Source: Bradyrhizobium sp. Ghvi (GTDB lineage: Bacteria; Pseudomonadota; Alphaproteobacteria; Rhizobiales; Xanthobacteraceae). From it: a stretch of DNA of 64,000 nucleotides. Both the position numbers and the translations under genes were made by a program. Below, in pieces: positions 9,472 through 18,773 of this stretch. Below the pieces are notes generated by a model. It saw only the letters and a list, made by a program, of their open reading frames with translations. It did not search any database and was not told the origin of the DNA. The stretch spans positions 62,001 to 126,000 of the forward strand of contig NZ_FOVU01000012.1 of assembly GCF_900115265.1 (NCBI RefSeq). The letters are read 5' to 3'. Every line of letters begins with the position of its first letter. Position 1 is the stretch's first letter.

Positions 9472-9588
9472 CGTCATTGCGAGGAGCTCTTGCGACGAAG
9501 CAATCCGGACTGCTCCCGCGGAGAGATTCTGGATTGCTTCCACCTTCGCCAAGGCTTCGGCGGACAAGTCGCTGCGCTGGCAATGACG
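9472..9588. repeat. palindromic intergenic repeat (cgtcattgc type)
   Basis: CGTCATTGC (9472-9480) and GCAATGACG (9580-9588) form perfect terminal inverted repeats. An inner pair, GAAGCAATCC (9497-9506) and GGATTGCTTC (9531-9540), is also perfect. It lies between the Gly-rich protein gene and tex, and may influence the promoter region of the former. Confidence 0.8.
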
Positions 9589-9627
9589 GCGTGGGTAGAG
9601 CCTGCCCTACCTCGAACCGCCCCAGTT

Positions 9628-11964
9628 TCAAGCCCGCTTGCCGTTGTTCTTCTCCGCGGCGCGGCGCATCGCTTCCGCGAGCGCGCCGCCACCGCCGGAG
9701 GATTCCTGCTTGCGCGGGGCCGCCGAGGTCATGCGGGCCGGATTGCGCGCGCCGTTGTCGCGTTGCATGCCGGGCGCGTCCTTCTTAGGCCCGACCTCGT
9801 CGTCGAGACGGAGCGTCAATGAGATGCGCTTGCGGGCGACCTCGAAGTCCAGCACCTTGACCTTGACGATGTCGCCGGGCTTCACCACCTCGCGCGGATC
9901 CTTGATGAAGGTCTTGGACATCGCCGAGATGTGCACCAGACCGTCCTGGTGCACGCCGATATCGACGAAAGCGCCGAAGGCGGCGACGTTGGTGACGGTG
10001 CCCTCGAGGATCATGCCTTTCTGAAGATCCTTGATCTCCTCGACGCCCTCCTTGAACACCGCGGCCTTGAACGCCGGACGCGGATCGCGGCCGGGCTTTT
10101 CCAGTTCCTTCAAAATGTCGGTGACGGTCGGCAGACCGAAGGTCTCGTCGACGAAGTCCTTCGGCTTCAGCGTACGCACGATCTCGCTCGAGCCGATCAG
10201 CCCCTTGATGTCGCTCTTGGTCGCCGCGAGAATCCGGCGCACCACGGGATAGGCTTCCGGATGCACGCCGGAGGCATCGAGCGGATCCTCGCCGCCGATG
10301 ATGCGCAGGAAGCCGGCGCATTGCTCGAACGCCTTCGGACCCAACCTCGGCACCTCTTTCAGCGCCTTGCGCGACTTGAACGGACCGTTGGCGTCGCGGT
10401 GCGCCACGATGCTCTGCGCAAGGCCCGAGCCGACGCCCGACACGCGCGCCAGCAGGGGCGCGGACGCCGTGTTGACGTCGACGCCGACCGCGTTCACGCA
10501 GTCTTCGACCACGGCATCGAGCGATTTGGCGAGCTTGGCCTGCCCGAGATCGTGCTGATACTGGCCGACGCCGATCGCCTTGGGCTCGATCTTGACGAGC
10601 TCGGCAAGCGGATCCTGCAGGCGGCGGGCGATCGAGACTGCACCGCGCAGAGTGACGTCGAGGCCGGGCAATTCCTCCGAGGCGAAAGCCGAGGCGGAAT
10701 AGACCGAGGCGCCCGCTTCCGACACCACGATCTTGGACATCTTGAGCTCGGGAAGGCCCTTGACCAGCTCGGTCGCAAGCTTGTCGGTCTCGCGCGAGGC
10801 GGTGCCGTTGCCGATCGCGATCAGCTCGACGCGATGCTTGATCGCGAGCCGGCCCAGCGTCGCCAGCGATTCGTTCCACTGCCGTTGCGGCTCGTGCGGA
10901 TAGATCGCAGTGGTGTCGACCACCTTGCCGGTCGCATCGACGACGGCGACCTTGACGCCGGTGCGGTAACCTGGATCGAGCCCCATGGTGACGCGGGTGC
11001 CGGCAGGCGCGGCCAGCAGGAGATCGCGCAGGTTGGAGGCGAACACGCGCACCGCCTCGGTCTCGGCCGCATTCCACAGCCGCATGCGCAGGTCGATGTT
11101 GAGATGCACCTGGATCTTGGTGCGCCAGGCCCAGCGCACGGTGTCGATCAGCCAGCGGTCGCCGGGGCGCTTGAGATCGGCGATGCCGAATCGCTTCATG
11201 ATCTTCAATTCATAGGCGCCCGGCACGCCGGCGGGCGGCGCTTCCTCGGCCTGGATTTGGAGATCGAGGATCTCTTCCTTTTCGCCGCGGAACATCGCGA
11301 GGATGCGGTGCGATGGCAGCTTGGTCAGAGGCTCCGAGAAATCGAAATAGTCGGCGAATTTCTCGCCCTCGGTCTTCTTGCCGTCGCGCACCTTTGAGGC
11401 CATGCGCGCATTGGTCCACATGTCCTCGCGCAAGGCGCCGATCAGGTCGGCGTCCTCGTCGAAGCGCTCCACCAGGATGGCGCGGGCGCCGTCGAGCGCG
11501 GCCGCTGCATCCGCAATGCCCTTCTCGGCGTTGATGAAGCCTTCTGCGACGACCTTTGGATCGTTGCCGGGCTCGGCCATGAGCTTGACGGCGAGCGGCT
11601 CGAGGCCGGCCTCCTTGGCGACTTCCGCCTTGGTGCGGCGCTTCGGCTTGAACGGCAAGTAGATGTCTTCCAGGCGCGCCTTGCTGTCCGCGGCGAGAAT
11701 GGAGGCCTCCAGCGTGGCATCGAGCTTGCCCTGCTCGCGGACTGATTCGAGGATCGCCTTGCGGCGGTCTTCGAGCTCACGCAGGTACACCAGGCGTTCC
11801 TCCAGGGTCCGCAATTGCGCGTCGTCGAGTGCACCGGTCGCTTCCTTGCGGTAGCGGGCGATGAAGGGAACCGTGGCGCCGCCGTCGAGCAGCGTCACCG
11901 CCGCCTCGACCTGCTCCGCCCGTACCCCAAGCTCCTGCGCAATTTTCTGGTTGATATTTGCCAC
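9628..11964 (-). CDS. tex: Tex-family transcription accessory/RNA-binding protein
   Basis: The product (about 778 residues) has the full Tex layout: N-terminal helical domain ([16 protein letters not shown]), YqgF-like RNase H fold ([16 protein letters not shown] around 325-345), helix-hairpin-helix region ([15 protein letters not shown]), and a C-terminal S1 domain ([20 protein letters not shown]). A Lys/Arg/Gly-rich tail ends it. Tex binds nucleic acids and influences transcription. The GTG at 11964 is chosen because AGAGGAAA lies upstream and the protein then begins VANINQKIA, the usual family start; an ATG at 11988 would put the ribosome site inside the gene. Confidence 0.95.
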   Translation of the reverse strand: MANINQKIAQELGVRAEQVEAAVTLLDGGATVPFIARYRKEATGALDDAQLRTLEERLVYLRELEDRRKAILESVREQGKLDATLEASILAADSKARLEDIYLPFKPKRRTKAEVAKEAGLEPLAVKLMAEPGNDPKVVAEGFINAEKGIADAAAALDGARAILVERFDEDADLIGALREDMWTNARMASKVRDGKKTEGEKFADYFDFSEPLTKLPSHRILAMFRGEKEEILDLQIQAEEAPPAGVPGAYELKIMKRFGIADLKRPGDRWLIDTVRWAWRTKIQVHLNIDLRMRLWNAAETEAVRVFASNLRDLLLAAPAGTRVTMGLDPGYRTGVKVAVVDATGKVVDTTAIYPHEPQRQWNESLATLGRLAIKHRVELIAIGNGTASRETDKLATELVKGLPELKMSKIVVSEAGASVYSASAFASEELPGLDVTLRGAVSIARRLQDPLAELVKIEPKAIGVGQYQHDLGQAKLAKSLDAVVEDCVNAVGVDVNTASAPLLARVSGVGSGLAQSIVAHRDANGPFKSRKALKEVPRLGPKAFEQCAGFLRIIGGEDPLDASGVHPEAYPVVRRILAATKSDIKGLIGSSEIVRTLKPKDFVDETFGLPTVTDILKELEKPGRDPRPAFKAAVFKEGVEEIKDLQKGMILEGTVTNVAAFGAFVDIGVHQDGLVHISAMSKTFIKDPREVVKPGDIVKVKVLDFEVARKRISLTLRLDDEVGPKKDAPGMQRDNGARNPARMTSAAPRKQESSGGGGALAEAMRRAAEKNNGKRA

Positions 11965-12137
11965 GCGAGATTTCCTCTGTATTCCCAAGCACGCGACGCA
12001 GACCGGAATCCGGCCGCGGGACGCCGCTTATGGACCAACCGAGGTTGATTCATCAAGGTGCGGTGGGACACCGTCGACAGAGGTTTTTTTGTTGAATCGA
12101 TACCATCTCGCCACAATCGTGGGGATGTCGCACTCTC

Positions 12138-12251
12138 GTGTCCCGGACGCGCTGCAGCGTGAAACGCTGCTGCGCAGAGCCGGGATCCAGACGACTGCGG
12201 TACTGACGGATCTGCAGCGCATCACTTCGTGCTGCGCTACGTCCGGGGCAC
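12138..12251. repeat. degenerate palindromic repeat in the 11,965-12,352 spacer
   Basis: GTGTCCCGGAC (12138-12148) pairs with GTCCGGGGCAC (12241-12251) at 10 of 11 positions. The interior carries CTGCAGCG units and a CATCACTTCGTGCTGCGC segment typical of Bradyrhizobium intergenic repeats. Apart from this and the promoters of the divergent genes I see nothing in the spacer. Confidence 0.6.
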
Positions 12252-12352
12252 GCGAACTGAGTATGCCGCGCAGCCCCCCCGCACTTGACTTCCAACCCAC
12301 TTCCACTGCTGTTAAGCGCGCCGGACCATCGAATTGCCCACGAGGACCATCC

Positions 12353-13462
12353 ATGCGCACCACATCGGTCGGCGTCTTCAAGATCGCCACCAAGGGCCCC
12401 GGCGACGTCTCCGGCCTGATGAACATGATAGGCTCCCGCGCGATCGATCCCGCCTCCATCCTGGCGATCCTTGGCAAGACCGAGGGCAATGGCGGCGTCA
12501 ACGATTTCACGCGGGAATATGCCGTCGCGGCGCTGTGCGCGGCGCTGGCGCCGAAGCTCGAGCTCACGCCTGAAGAGGTCGAGCATCGCATCGCCTTCGT
12601 GATGTCCGGCGGTACCGAGGGCGTGCTCAGCCCGCACATCACGGTGTTCACGCGCCAGGAGGTTCAACAGCGGCCGGCAGGCCTCTCCGGCAAGCGCCTG
12701 AGCATAGGCATGGCGCAGACCCGCGATTTCCTGCCCGAGGAGCTCGGCGGCTCCGCGCAGATCACCGAGACCGCCAAGGCGGTGAAGGCCGCGATGGCGG
12801 ATGCGGGCATCACCGACACCGCCGATGTCCATTTCGTCCAGATCAAATGTCCGCTGTTGACCAGCGAGCGTGTCGAGGCGGCCGCCTCGCGCGGCAACAA
12901 GACGGCGACGAGCAGCGCCTACAGCTCGATGGCGTATTCGCGCGGCGCTTCTGCGCTCGGGGTGGCCGTCGCGCTCGGCGAGATCGCCGCCGACGTCGGC
13001 GATGAAGACGTGCTGCGGCGCTATGATCTGTTCTCGAAGGTGGCGTCGACCTCGTCGGGAATCGAGCTGATGCACAACGTCGTCATCGTACTCGGCAATT
13101 CGGAAGGCTCCGCGAGCGATTTCGAAATCGGACATGCCGTCATGAGCGATGCGATCGATGCTCCGGCCGTGGTATCGGCATTGACGAGTGTCGGGCTTGG
13201 CGTCGCACCGCAAGTTGCCGCGAACCGTGAACTCGTCAACATCTTCGCCAAGGCCGAGGCCTCGCCCGACGGCACGGTACGCGGCTTCCGCCACACCATG
13301 CTCGAAGACACCGATATCAGCTCGACACGCCATGCCCGCGCGGCCGTCGGCGGCCTGATCGCCGGCCTTGCCGGCACCGGCGCGGTCTACGTCTCCGGCG
13401 GCGCCGAACATCAGGGGCCGGCGGGCGGCGGACCGGTTGCGGTGATCGCCCGGCTCTCCTAA
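12353..13462 (+). CDS. ring-opening amidohydrolase (cyanuric acid hydrolase/barbiturase family)
   Basis: The 369-residue length fits the AtzD/TrzD/barbiturase family, which opens the cyanuric acid or barbiturate ring. Three Ser-Lys pairs expected for the threefold barrel are in place: K42 (GKTEGNG) with S85 (VMSGGTEG), K165 (FVQIKCP) with S234 (STSSGIE), and K300 with S348 ([11 protein letters not shown]). Each Ser is in a repeated SGG/SSG-type loop. The start at 12353 follows CGAGGACC; longer in-frame extensions upstream cross a repeat and are not coding. An amidase gene follows, which fits a ring-cleavage catabolic role. Cyanuric acid and barbituric acid cannot be told apart here. Confidence 0.88.
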   Translation: MRTTSVGVFKIATKGPGDVSGLMNMIGSRAIDPASILAILGKTEGNGGVNDFTREYAVAALCAALAPKLELTPEEVEHRIAFVMSGGTEGVLSPHITVFTRQEVQQRPAGLSGKRLSIGMAQTRDFLPEELGGSAQITETAKAVKAAMADAGITDTADVHFVQIKCPLLTSERVEAAASRGNKTATSSAYSSMAYSRGASALGVAVALGEIAADVGDEDVLRRYDLFSKVASTSSGIELMHNVVIVLGNSEGSASDFEIGHAVMSDAIDAPAVVSALTSVGLGVAPQVAANRELVNIFAKAEASPDGTVRGFRHTMLEDTDISSTRHARAAVGGLIAGLAGTGAVYVSGGAEHQGPAGGGPVAVIARLS

Positions 13463-13492
13463 AGCGCGTCATCGCGCTCTAATCTATTGTTT

Positions 13493-13542
13493 GAGCATGA
13501 TCTTGGCCGGAAAACCGCTGCACACTTTTCCGGATCATGCTC
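13493..13542. repeat. palindromic intergenic repeat (GAGCATGATC type)
   Basis: GAGCATGATC (13493-13502) and GATCATGCTC (13533-13542) are perfect inverted arms, extended by CCGGAAAA and TTTTCCGG inside. It is a widespread Bradyrhizobium repeat. It lies 30 bp after the ring-opening amidohydrolase gene and could form a terminator-like hairpin. Confidence 0.8.
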
Positions 13543-13653
13543 TGTGCGCGGCCACCTCTCCTCTCCGTGCAACCCTGCCCCTCGCGGCGGCTCGGTTGAT
13601 TCATGCCGGCCCTTGCGAAAAAGGTGATGCGACACCTCGAGGGATCTGACTGC

Positions 13654-15123
13654 ATGACTTTGCCGATGAGCTGGAATGAATGGACGCAGCACGATGGCGT
13701 TGGCCTTGCGGCGCGCGTCCGCAAGGGCGAGCTGACGGCGAAGGAATTGGCACGTCAGGCGGCAGCGGCCGTTGCCAAGGTCAATCCGACGCTCTCGGGC
13801 GTGGTCGAGCTGTTCGAGGACGTGATCGCCGATCCCGCCAAGGATGGCGCCAATCTCTCAGGTCCCTTCGCCGGCCTGCCTTTCCTGATGAAGGATCTGG
13901 GTCCGACCATGAAGGGCCGGCTCCAGGAGATGGGCTCGCTGCTGATGCGCGGCAACCGCGCGGCGGCCGATACATTCCTGACAGGTAAATTCCGCCAGGC
14001 AGGACTCAATTTGATCGGACGCACGACGACGCCGGAGTTCGGCGTGTGCTCTTCGGCCGACAACCCCGCGGTCTATGTGACCCGCAATCCCTGGAATACC
14101 GACTACACCACCTGTGGCTCGTCGGCCGGCAGCGCCGCGATGGTGGCGGCCGGCGTGGTGCCGATCGCGCATGCGACCGACGGCGGCGGCTCGATCCGCA
14201 TTCCCGCCGGCGTCAACGGCAATATCGGCCTGAAGGTGTCGCGCGGCGTGTTCTCGCTGGCGCCGCACATGTCCGACCTGACCGGCCTCGTCTCGATCCA
14301 GGGCTGCCAGTCGCGCACGGTGCGCGACACCGCGGCGTTCGTCGATCATGCCCGCGGCCCTGCGCCCGGCGAGTTCATGCCGTTCTGGACCACGGCGCAG
14401 CCCTACAGTGAGATGATCAAGCGCGATCCGGGAAAGCTCCGCATCGCGCTGTCCCACACCTGGGGCGAGTACACCGCGACGGCGGAGATCGCCGCCGAGC
14501 TGGAGAAGACCGGACGCTTCCTCGAAGGCCTCGGCCACCACGTCGACTACGCCTTGCCGGAGCTCGACCTGCCCGCAGCCTTCGAGGCGCAGACCACCTG
14601 CTACATCTCGAATTTCGCGGTGGTGATCTCCAACATGCTGGCCGCGCGCGGGCTGGAAAAGCCGCCGGAAGATCTGATCGAGCCCATGAACATCCGGATC
14701 TGGGAGGACGGCCGCCACACCAGCTTCGCCGAGCGCGCGAAGATGCAGGGCGTGTTCAACACGACCTCGCGCGGCTTCGGCAGCTTCTTCGAGCAGTGGG
14801 ACGTGATCCTGACGCCGATCACGGCGCTGCCGACGCCGAAGGTCGGCACGAAGCAATACCTCACGATCTCCGACAATCCTGATGTGCGCGATTGGTTCGA
14901 CAATCTCTGGCGCTTCTTCGCCTTCACGCCGCTCGCCAACCTCTGCGGCATGCCGGCGATCTCGATGCCGATGGCCGCGCAAGATCACGGCCTGCCGCTC
15001 GGCATCCAGGCGATCGCGAAGCAGGCCAATGACGGCCTCTTGCTGCAACTCGCCGCCCAGATCGAGCGCGCACTCGACGGCAAGTGGAACGGCGGGAAGA
15101 AGCCGACGGTGCATGTCGGCTGA
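13654..15123 (+). CDS. amidase (amidase signature family)
   Basis: This 489-residue amidase-signature enzyme has the catalytic triad K80 (PFLMKDLG), the cis-Ser in CGSSAGSA (about 157) and nucleophile S180 (DGGGSIRIPA). Overall layout resembles 6-aminohexanoate-cyclic-dimer hydrolase-like amidases more than AtzE or AtzF, but substrate choice is not readable. The ATG at 13654 has GAGGG upstream; 13603 is an alternative that adds 17 residues. It follows a ring-opening amidohydrolase in the same direction, separated by a repeat, so a shared degradative path is possible but not shown. Confidence 0.88.
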   Translation: MTLPMSWNEWTQHDGVGLAARVRKGELTAKELARQAAAAVAKVNPTLSGVVELFEDVIADPAKDGANLSGPFAGLPFLMKDLGPTMKGRLQEMGSLLMRGNRAAADTFLTGKFRQAGLNLIGRTTTPEFGVCSSADNPAVYVTRNPWNTDYTTCGSSAGSAAMVAAGVVPIAHATDGGGSIRIPAGVNGNIGLKVSRGVFSLAPHMSDLTGLVSIQGCQSRTVRDTAAFVDHARGPAPGEFMPFWTTAQPYSEMIKRDPGKLRIALSHTWGEYTATAEIAAELEKTGRFLEGLGHHVDYALPELDLPAAFEAQTTCYISNFAVVISNMLAARGLEKPPEDLIEPMNIRIWEDGRHTSFAERAKMQGVFNTTSRGFGSFFEQWDVILTPITALPTPKVGTKQYLTISDNPDVRDWFDNLWRFFAFTPLANLCGMPAISMPMAAQDHGLPLGIQAIAKQANDGLLLQLAAQIERALDGKWNGGKKPTVHVG

Positions 15124-15165
15124 TGAGCTTCGATCGTATTAGAATGCGATCGCTCTGCAGGAGCC

Positions 15166-15486
15166 TCAGTTCTTCACGGCCGGAATGTCTTCCGGTGGCG
15201 GCTGCTGTTGGCCCAGCTTGTACATCGCCAACGCCTTGTCGAGCGCTTCACGCAGCGCCAGTGCAGCGGCCACGCTGCAACGCAAGTGTGCGGTCTGGAC
15301 CACGTCGACCCTGACGGCAGCGCCGACCGGCATCAGAAGGTTCGCGGCGAGTTCGATCTGGATCGCGCCGTTGTGATGGCCGAAACAGGATGCGCCGTCG
15401 AAATAGATGATCGGCGCCCGCTCCGAGCTCGAGCTGGAAATGGTGACGGGCCCCGGATTGGTGACGGGTGCTTCGGGGTCGGCCAT
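15166..15486 (-). CDS. hypothetical protein, 106 residues
   Basis: The ATG at 15486 has a strong GAGGAG site at 8-nt spacing, which marks a real gene inside a longer spurious frame. The product starts MADPEAPVTNPGPVTISS and has a central beta-like region with FDGASCFGHHNG, a helix rich in Ala/Leu and a Pro-rich end. No signal peptide or membrane segment is seen. I do not recognise the family. Confidence 0.7.
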   Translation of the reverse strand: MADPEAPVTNPGPVTISSSSSERAPIIYFDGASCFGHHNGAIQIELAANLLMPVGAAVRVDVVQTAHLRCSVAAALALREALDKALAMYKLGQQQPPPEDIPAVKN

Positions 15487-15618
15487 GGGGATACTCCTCG
15501 CAGGCAGTGGGAGGCTCACCATCGTTGCTTCGGCGGGCTGTGTCGAGGCAAAACCGGCATTGCAGGGCCGCCGTGCGGGGTTTTGCGCCGCCCGCGACAC
15601 TGGTCTAGAAACGTCGTC

Positions 15619-16527
15619 ATGCCCAGCACATCCACCACGCTTTCCTTTGAGGAACTCGCCGAGGCCATCAAGGGCCGCCGTTCCGATTACGGCCATATCA
15701 GCGGGCTTCAGCTCGACCGGTTCGCGCCCGGCGAGGCCTGGTCGAGCCTGCCCTACCGCCCCGTCTTCGTCGGCGACACCGAGACCGGCGTTCTCCATGG
15801 CGGCGTCGTCACAGCGATGCTGGACGAGAGCTGCGGCATGGCGGTGCAGCTCGCGCTCGACGGCACCAGCGCGATCGCAACGCTCGACCTGCGCATCGAT
15901 TACCAGAAGCCGGCCACGCCCGGCCTCGCCATCAAAGCGCATTCGGTGTGCTACCGCACCACCCGCTCGATCGCCTTCGTACGCTCCACCGCATATCAGG
16001 AGTCCGAGGACGATCCGGTGGCGACGGCGACTGCCTGCTTCATGATCGGCGCCAACCGCACCAACATGTTGGCGGACCGCAAGATGCATGCGCGCAGCAT
16101 TCCGACGCTGGAGGCGCCTGACGATCCGTACGGCCCGTTCGCCACCAGCCCGTTCGCGCGCGCCCTCGGCATTCGCATCAACGACGAGGGCACGCTGACA
16201 ATGCCGTTCTCGCCGAAGATCATCGGCAACCCGATCCTGCCCGCCATCCATGGCGGCATGACCGGCGCTTTCCTCGAGACCACGGCGATCCTCGGCGTGC
16301 GGCGCGAGCTCGGCATCGTGACGTTGCCAAAGCCCATTGGGCTCACCATAAATTATCTGCGCTCCGGCCGGGCGCTGGACACAATCGCCAATGTCTCGAT
16401 CGTGAAGCAGGGCCGGCGAATCGTGGCCTTCGAAGCGCGGGCCTGGCAGGACGATCCGGGCAAGCCGATCGCCTCCGCCTTCGGGCATTTCATGTTACGG
16501 CCAACGCCGGGAAACGACGAGGAATAG
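15619..16527 (+). CDS. double-hotdog acyl-CoA thioesterase (PaaI-like)
   Basis: The 302-residue protein contains two hotdog domains in tandem. The first (about 30-140) has VLHGGVVTAMLDESCG and LDLRIDYQKPA; the second (about 165-290) has AIHGGMTGAFLETTA and LTINYLRSG. HGG followed by Asp/Glu on the long helix is the thioesterase pattern of the PaaI/YbgC type. Hydrolysis of acyl- or aryl-CoA is expected. The start at 15619 lies just past the divergent 106-residue gene; longer frames upstream are shadows. Confidence 0.85.
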   Translation: MPSTSTTLSFEELAEAIKGRRSDYGHISGLQLDRFAPGEAWSSLPYRPVFVGDTETGVLHGGVVTAMLDESCGMAVQLALDGTSAIATLDLRIDYQKPATPGLAIKAHSVCYRTTRSIAFVRSTAYQESEDDPVATATACFMIGANRTNMLADRKMHARSIPTLEAPDDPYGPFATSPFARALGIRINDEGTLTMPFSPKIIGNPILPAIHGGMTGAFLETTAILGVRRELGIVTLPKPIGLTINYLRSGRALDTIANVSIVKQGRRIVAFEARAWQDDPGKPIASAFGHFMLRPTPGNDEE

Positions 16528-16616
16528 GCGTATTTTACTGACCCAGGGCTTGACGTCCAAAGCCTGACGTCGAAGGGTTGGCCCTGCGATAGCATGTTCC
16601 AGCAAGAGGTATTGGG

Positions 16617-16982
16617 TTGCGGCATCCGATCGACATCATCGCCATGTTTGCCGCCATCTGGCTGCTGGCCTCGATGGTGCTCGACGCGGTGACGCCGAAG
16701 GAGCTGACGGCGGTCATGATCGCCCTCGCGATCGGCCCCGCCGTGATCATCACGGCCGTGTTCTATTATCTGCGCTGCCCGCGCACCGATTTCGCGGTGA
16801 TCTTCGCAGCGCTCTGGCTGATCTCGGACATCGCCATCGCCTTCATCTCGCCGAAGGAGCTGCCGCATTTCCTGATCGCGCTGGGCTTCCTGCCGGCGGC
16901 ATTGATCGGCATCGTGCTGCACTGGCAGCGCTTCCAGCGCCGCCATGAGCGATTGCCCGTGCCGTCGGTGAAGCGCGGCTAG
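16617..16982 (+). CDS. membrane protein with internal duplication, function unknown
   Basis: The 121-residue protein has four hydrophobic segments. The first half (about 6-52) and the second half (about 57-103) are alike: each has D-I/F-A-x-I/M-F-A-A-I/L-W-L followed by T/S-PKEL, then a hydrophobic helix, and ends in an aromatic/Arg pair. This suggests an inverted or direct repeat of two helical hairpins. The TTG start has AGAGG seven bases upstream; ATG at 16644 is an alternative. No family is recognised. Confidence 0.7.
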   Translation: MRHPIDIIAMFAAIWLLASMVLDAVTPKELTAVMIALAIGPAVIITAVFYYLRCPRTDFAVIFAALWLISDIAIAFISPKELPHFLIALGFLPAALIGIVLHWQRFQRRHERLPVPSVKRG

Positions 16983-16991
16983 CGCAAGAAA

Positions 16992-17624
16992 TCAGCCGCT
17001 CTGAACGGCGAGATCGTAGGCAACGATCGTCACTTTTGCGCGCGTGGCGACATCGGTGGCCGACATGCCGGGCTTGTAGAGGCTCGAGCCGAGCCCGAAC
17101 GCCGTGACGCCGCCCTTGATGTACTCGGCAAAATTCTGGTCGGAGACGCCACCGACGGCGGCGATCGTCACGCCCGCGGGCAGCACAGCGCGGATCGCGG
17201 CGATACCTGATGCGCCGAGCACGCTCGCCGGAAAGAATTTGAGGCCTGATGCGCCGGAGCGCGCGGCGAGCAGCGCTTCGGTCGGCGAGAACACACCCGG
17301 CAGCGTCACCATGCCGTGCTGATGCGCACGCGCCAGCACATCGGTATCGACATTCGGCGAGACCATCAGCTTCCCGCCAACATCGTTGAGGCGATCGACA
17401 TCCTGCGCCGTCAGCACCGTGCCGGCGCCGATCAGCACGCCCGTGGGCGCGAGCTTCGCGGCGATGCCGATCGAGCGGAACGGATCCGGCGAGTTCAGGG
17501 GAATCTCGATCGCGGTCATGCCGGCGTCGATCAGCACGCCGACGATGGCCTCGGTCTCCTCCGGCTTGACACCGCGCAGGATCGCGACCAGAGGTCGCTT
17601 CATCGGCGGAAACGGAACGCTCAT
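16992..17624 (-). CDS. dgoA: 2-dehydro-3-deoxy-6-phosphogalactonate aldolase
   Basis: This is a 210-residue KDPG/KDPGal aldolase-family TIM barrel with VAILRGVKPEE, the Glu of TAIEIPLNSP, GAGTVL and the Schiff-base Lys in LKFFPAS. It should cleave 2-dehydro-3-deoxy-6-phosphogalactonate to pyruvate and glyceraldehyde 3-phosphate in the De Ley-Doudoroff pathway. The partner dgoK lies directly upstream; the GAAGGA ribosome site for dgoA overlaps the dgoK stop codon, showing an operon. The ATG at 17624 is preferred to 17699, which lies inside dgoK. Confidence 0.92.
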   Translation of the reverse strand: MSVPFPPMKRPLVAILRGVKPEETEAIVGVLIDAGMTAIEIPLNSPDPFRSIGIAAKLAPTGVLIGAGTVLTAQDVDRLNDVGGKLMVSPNVDTDVLARAHQHGMVTLPGVFSPTEALLAARSGASGLKFFPASVLGASGIAAIRAVLPAGVTIAAVGGVSDQNFAEYIKGGVTAFGLGSSLYKPGMSATDVATRAKVTIVAYDLAVQSG

Positions 17625-17637
17625 CTCAAGTATCCTT

Positions 17638-18552
17638 CTATTTCGTCCAGATCGCCGCAGCCGCCATCGACAGGCCGCGGCGCACCGCTTCATCGGCATC
17701 GATCGAATTCACATGGACCGACAACGCATCGAAAGCCTGACGATACAGAGCGGCCAGCCGTCCCGAGGCGATCAGCGTGATGCCAACCTTCAGCACAGTG
17801 CCGGAAAGGCCTGCCGCGAGCTCAGCGCCGATCAGCGTGCCCGACAGCGTCTCACGCGCGGCAGCCGGCGTGCTGCCGAACAGCAGCTGGCGCGACCGCG
17901 CGGTGAACAGGAGATTGGCCGCGAAAGCCGGCGCCTCGAACGCCGCCGTTACCGCCGCCTTGAAACTCGCGACATCCTCGGCCTCGCCGGCGCCGGCGAC
18001 CGCGAGCGCCAAGATCGTCTCGCGCGAGACGACGCTGAACAGCTCACCGGTCATGAACGTCGCGAAATGCTCGACAACGCCGTTCTTCACGCGCACCCAT
18101 TTCGAATGCGTTCCGGGCATGCAGACCAGCGCCTCGCCTGCAGCGTCCAGGCCGAGTGCGCCGAGCAATTGCGTCTCCTCGCCGCGCATCACGTCCGGCG
18201 CTTTCAGGTCGCGCTGCGCGATGCCCGGCAGGATGCGGATGTCGCGCGCCTCGTCGGGCACGCGGGCGGCCCGCCTTAGAACCGCGGACAAAGGCGCCGG
18301 CGTATCAACATAGCCGGCCTCGACCCAGCCGGTCTTGGCGCCGGCCATGCCGCAGACCAGAACCGGCAGATGAGCGGGCGCATCGACGGCGGCAAGATGC
18401 GACTGCAGCACGCCGGGGAAGCCGGCCTTGGCCGCGACCAGCATGCCTTCATCGCTACGGCGCTCGGCCAGCACACGACCGGCGCGATCGACCAGCCAGA
18501 GCCGAAAGCTGCTGGTGCCCCAGTCCACCGCGACATAAGCGGGTTCGGTCAT
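17638..18552 (-). CDS. dgoK: 2-dehydro-3-deoxygalactonokinase
   Basis: This 304-residue protein begins with the ATP-binding AVDWGTSSFRLWLVD and contains CGMAGAKTGWVEAGY and the conserved CMPGTHSKWV. These are the signatures of the DgoK family, which phosphorylates 2-dehydro-3-deoxygalactonate. It forms an operon with dgoA. No galactonate dehydratase or transporter is in this window. Confidence 0.93.
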   Translation of the reverse strand: MTEPAYVAVDWGTSSFRLWLVDRAGRVLAERRSDEGMLVAAKAGFPGVLQSHLAAVDAPAHLPVLVCGMAGAKTGWVEAGYVDTPAPLSAVLRRAARVPDEARDIRILPGIAQRDLKAPDVMRGEETQLLGALGLDAAGEALVCMPGTHSKWVRVKNGVVEHFATFMTGELFSVVSRETILALAVAGAGEAEDVASFKAAVTAAFEAPAFAANLLFTARSRQLLFGSTPAAARETLSGTLIGAELAAGLSGTVLKVGITLIASGRLAALYRQAFDALSVHVNSIDADEAVRRGLSMAAAAIWTK

Positions 18553-18570
18553 TTCGAATCGTATCCTCAG

Positions 18571-18609
18571 GTCTCACGGCTGAGACACCGTCTCGCGACA
18601 ATGAGACGG
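18571..18609. promoter_or_regulatory. predicted enhancer (UAS) for a sigma-54 activator
   Basis: Four GAGAC/GTCTC half-sites are clustered: the palindrome GTCTCACGGCTGAGAC (18571-18586), GAGACACCGTCTC (18582-18594) and CCGTCTC...GAGACGG (18588-18609). They lie about 85-120 bp upstream of the sigma-54 promoter at 18692, the usual position for an activator hexamer. The AcoR-type regulator encoded at 20490-22352 is the natural candidate to bind here. Confidence 0.7.
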
Positions 18610-18691
18610 GTCCTCGCAAATCCGTCCCGGGATATCGGCAATTGCGCCACCGAACCAGACTTTTTTCGCGGCTCTGAGGTGCCCCTCACGC

Positions 18692-18707
18692 TGGCACACC
18701 CCTTGCT
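18692..18707 (+). promoter_or_regulatory. sigma-54 (RpoN) promoter
   Basis: TGGCACACCCCTTGCT matches the -24/-12 consensus (TGGCAC-N5-TTGCT). The GG and GC are exactly 10 bp apart. It is 67 bp upstream of the monooxygenase start codon on the same strand. Confidence 0.82.
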
Positions 18708-18773
18708 GAAGCTGTTCCTGTTCACACCAGAGAACGCGCAGCAAGACGCGTCAACATGAGATGAGGACCCCCA

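Noticed and set aside
9349-9567. N-terminal extension of the Gly-rich protein
   Set aside because: The extension runs across a palindromic repeat, and a signal peptide with a ribosome site begins at 9348.
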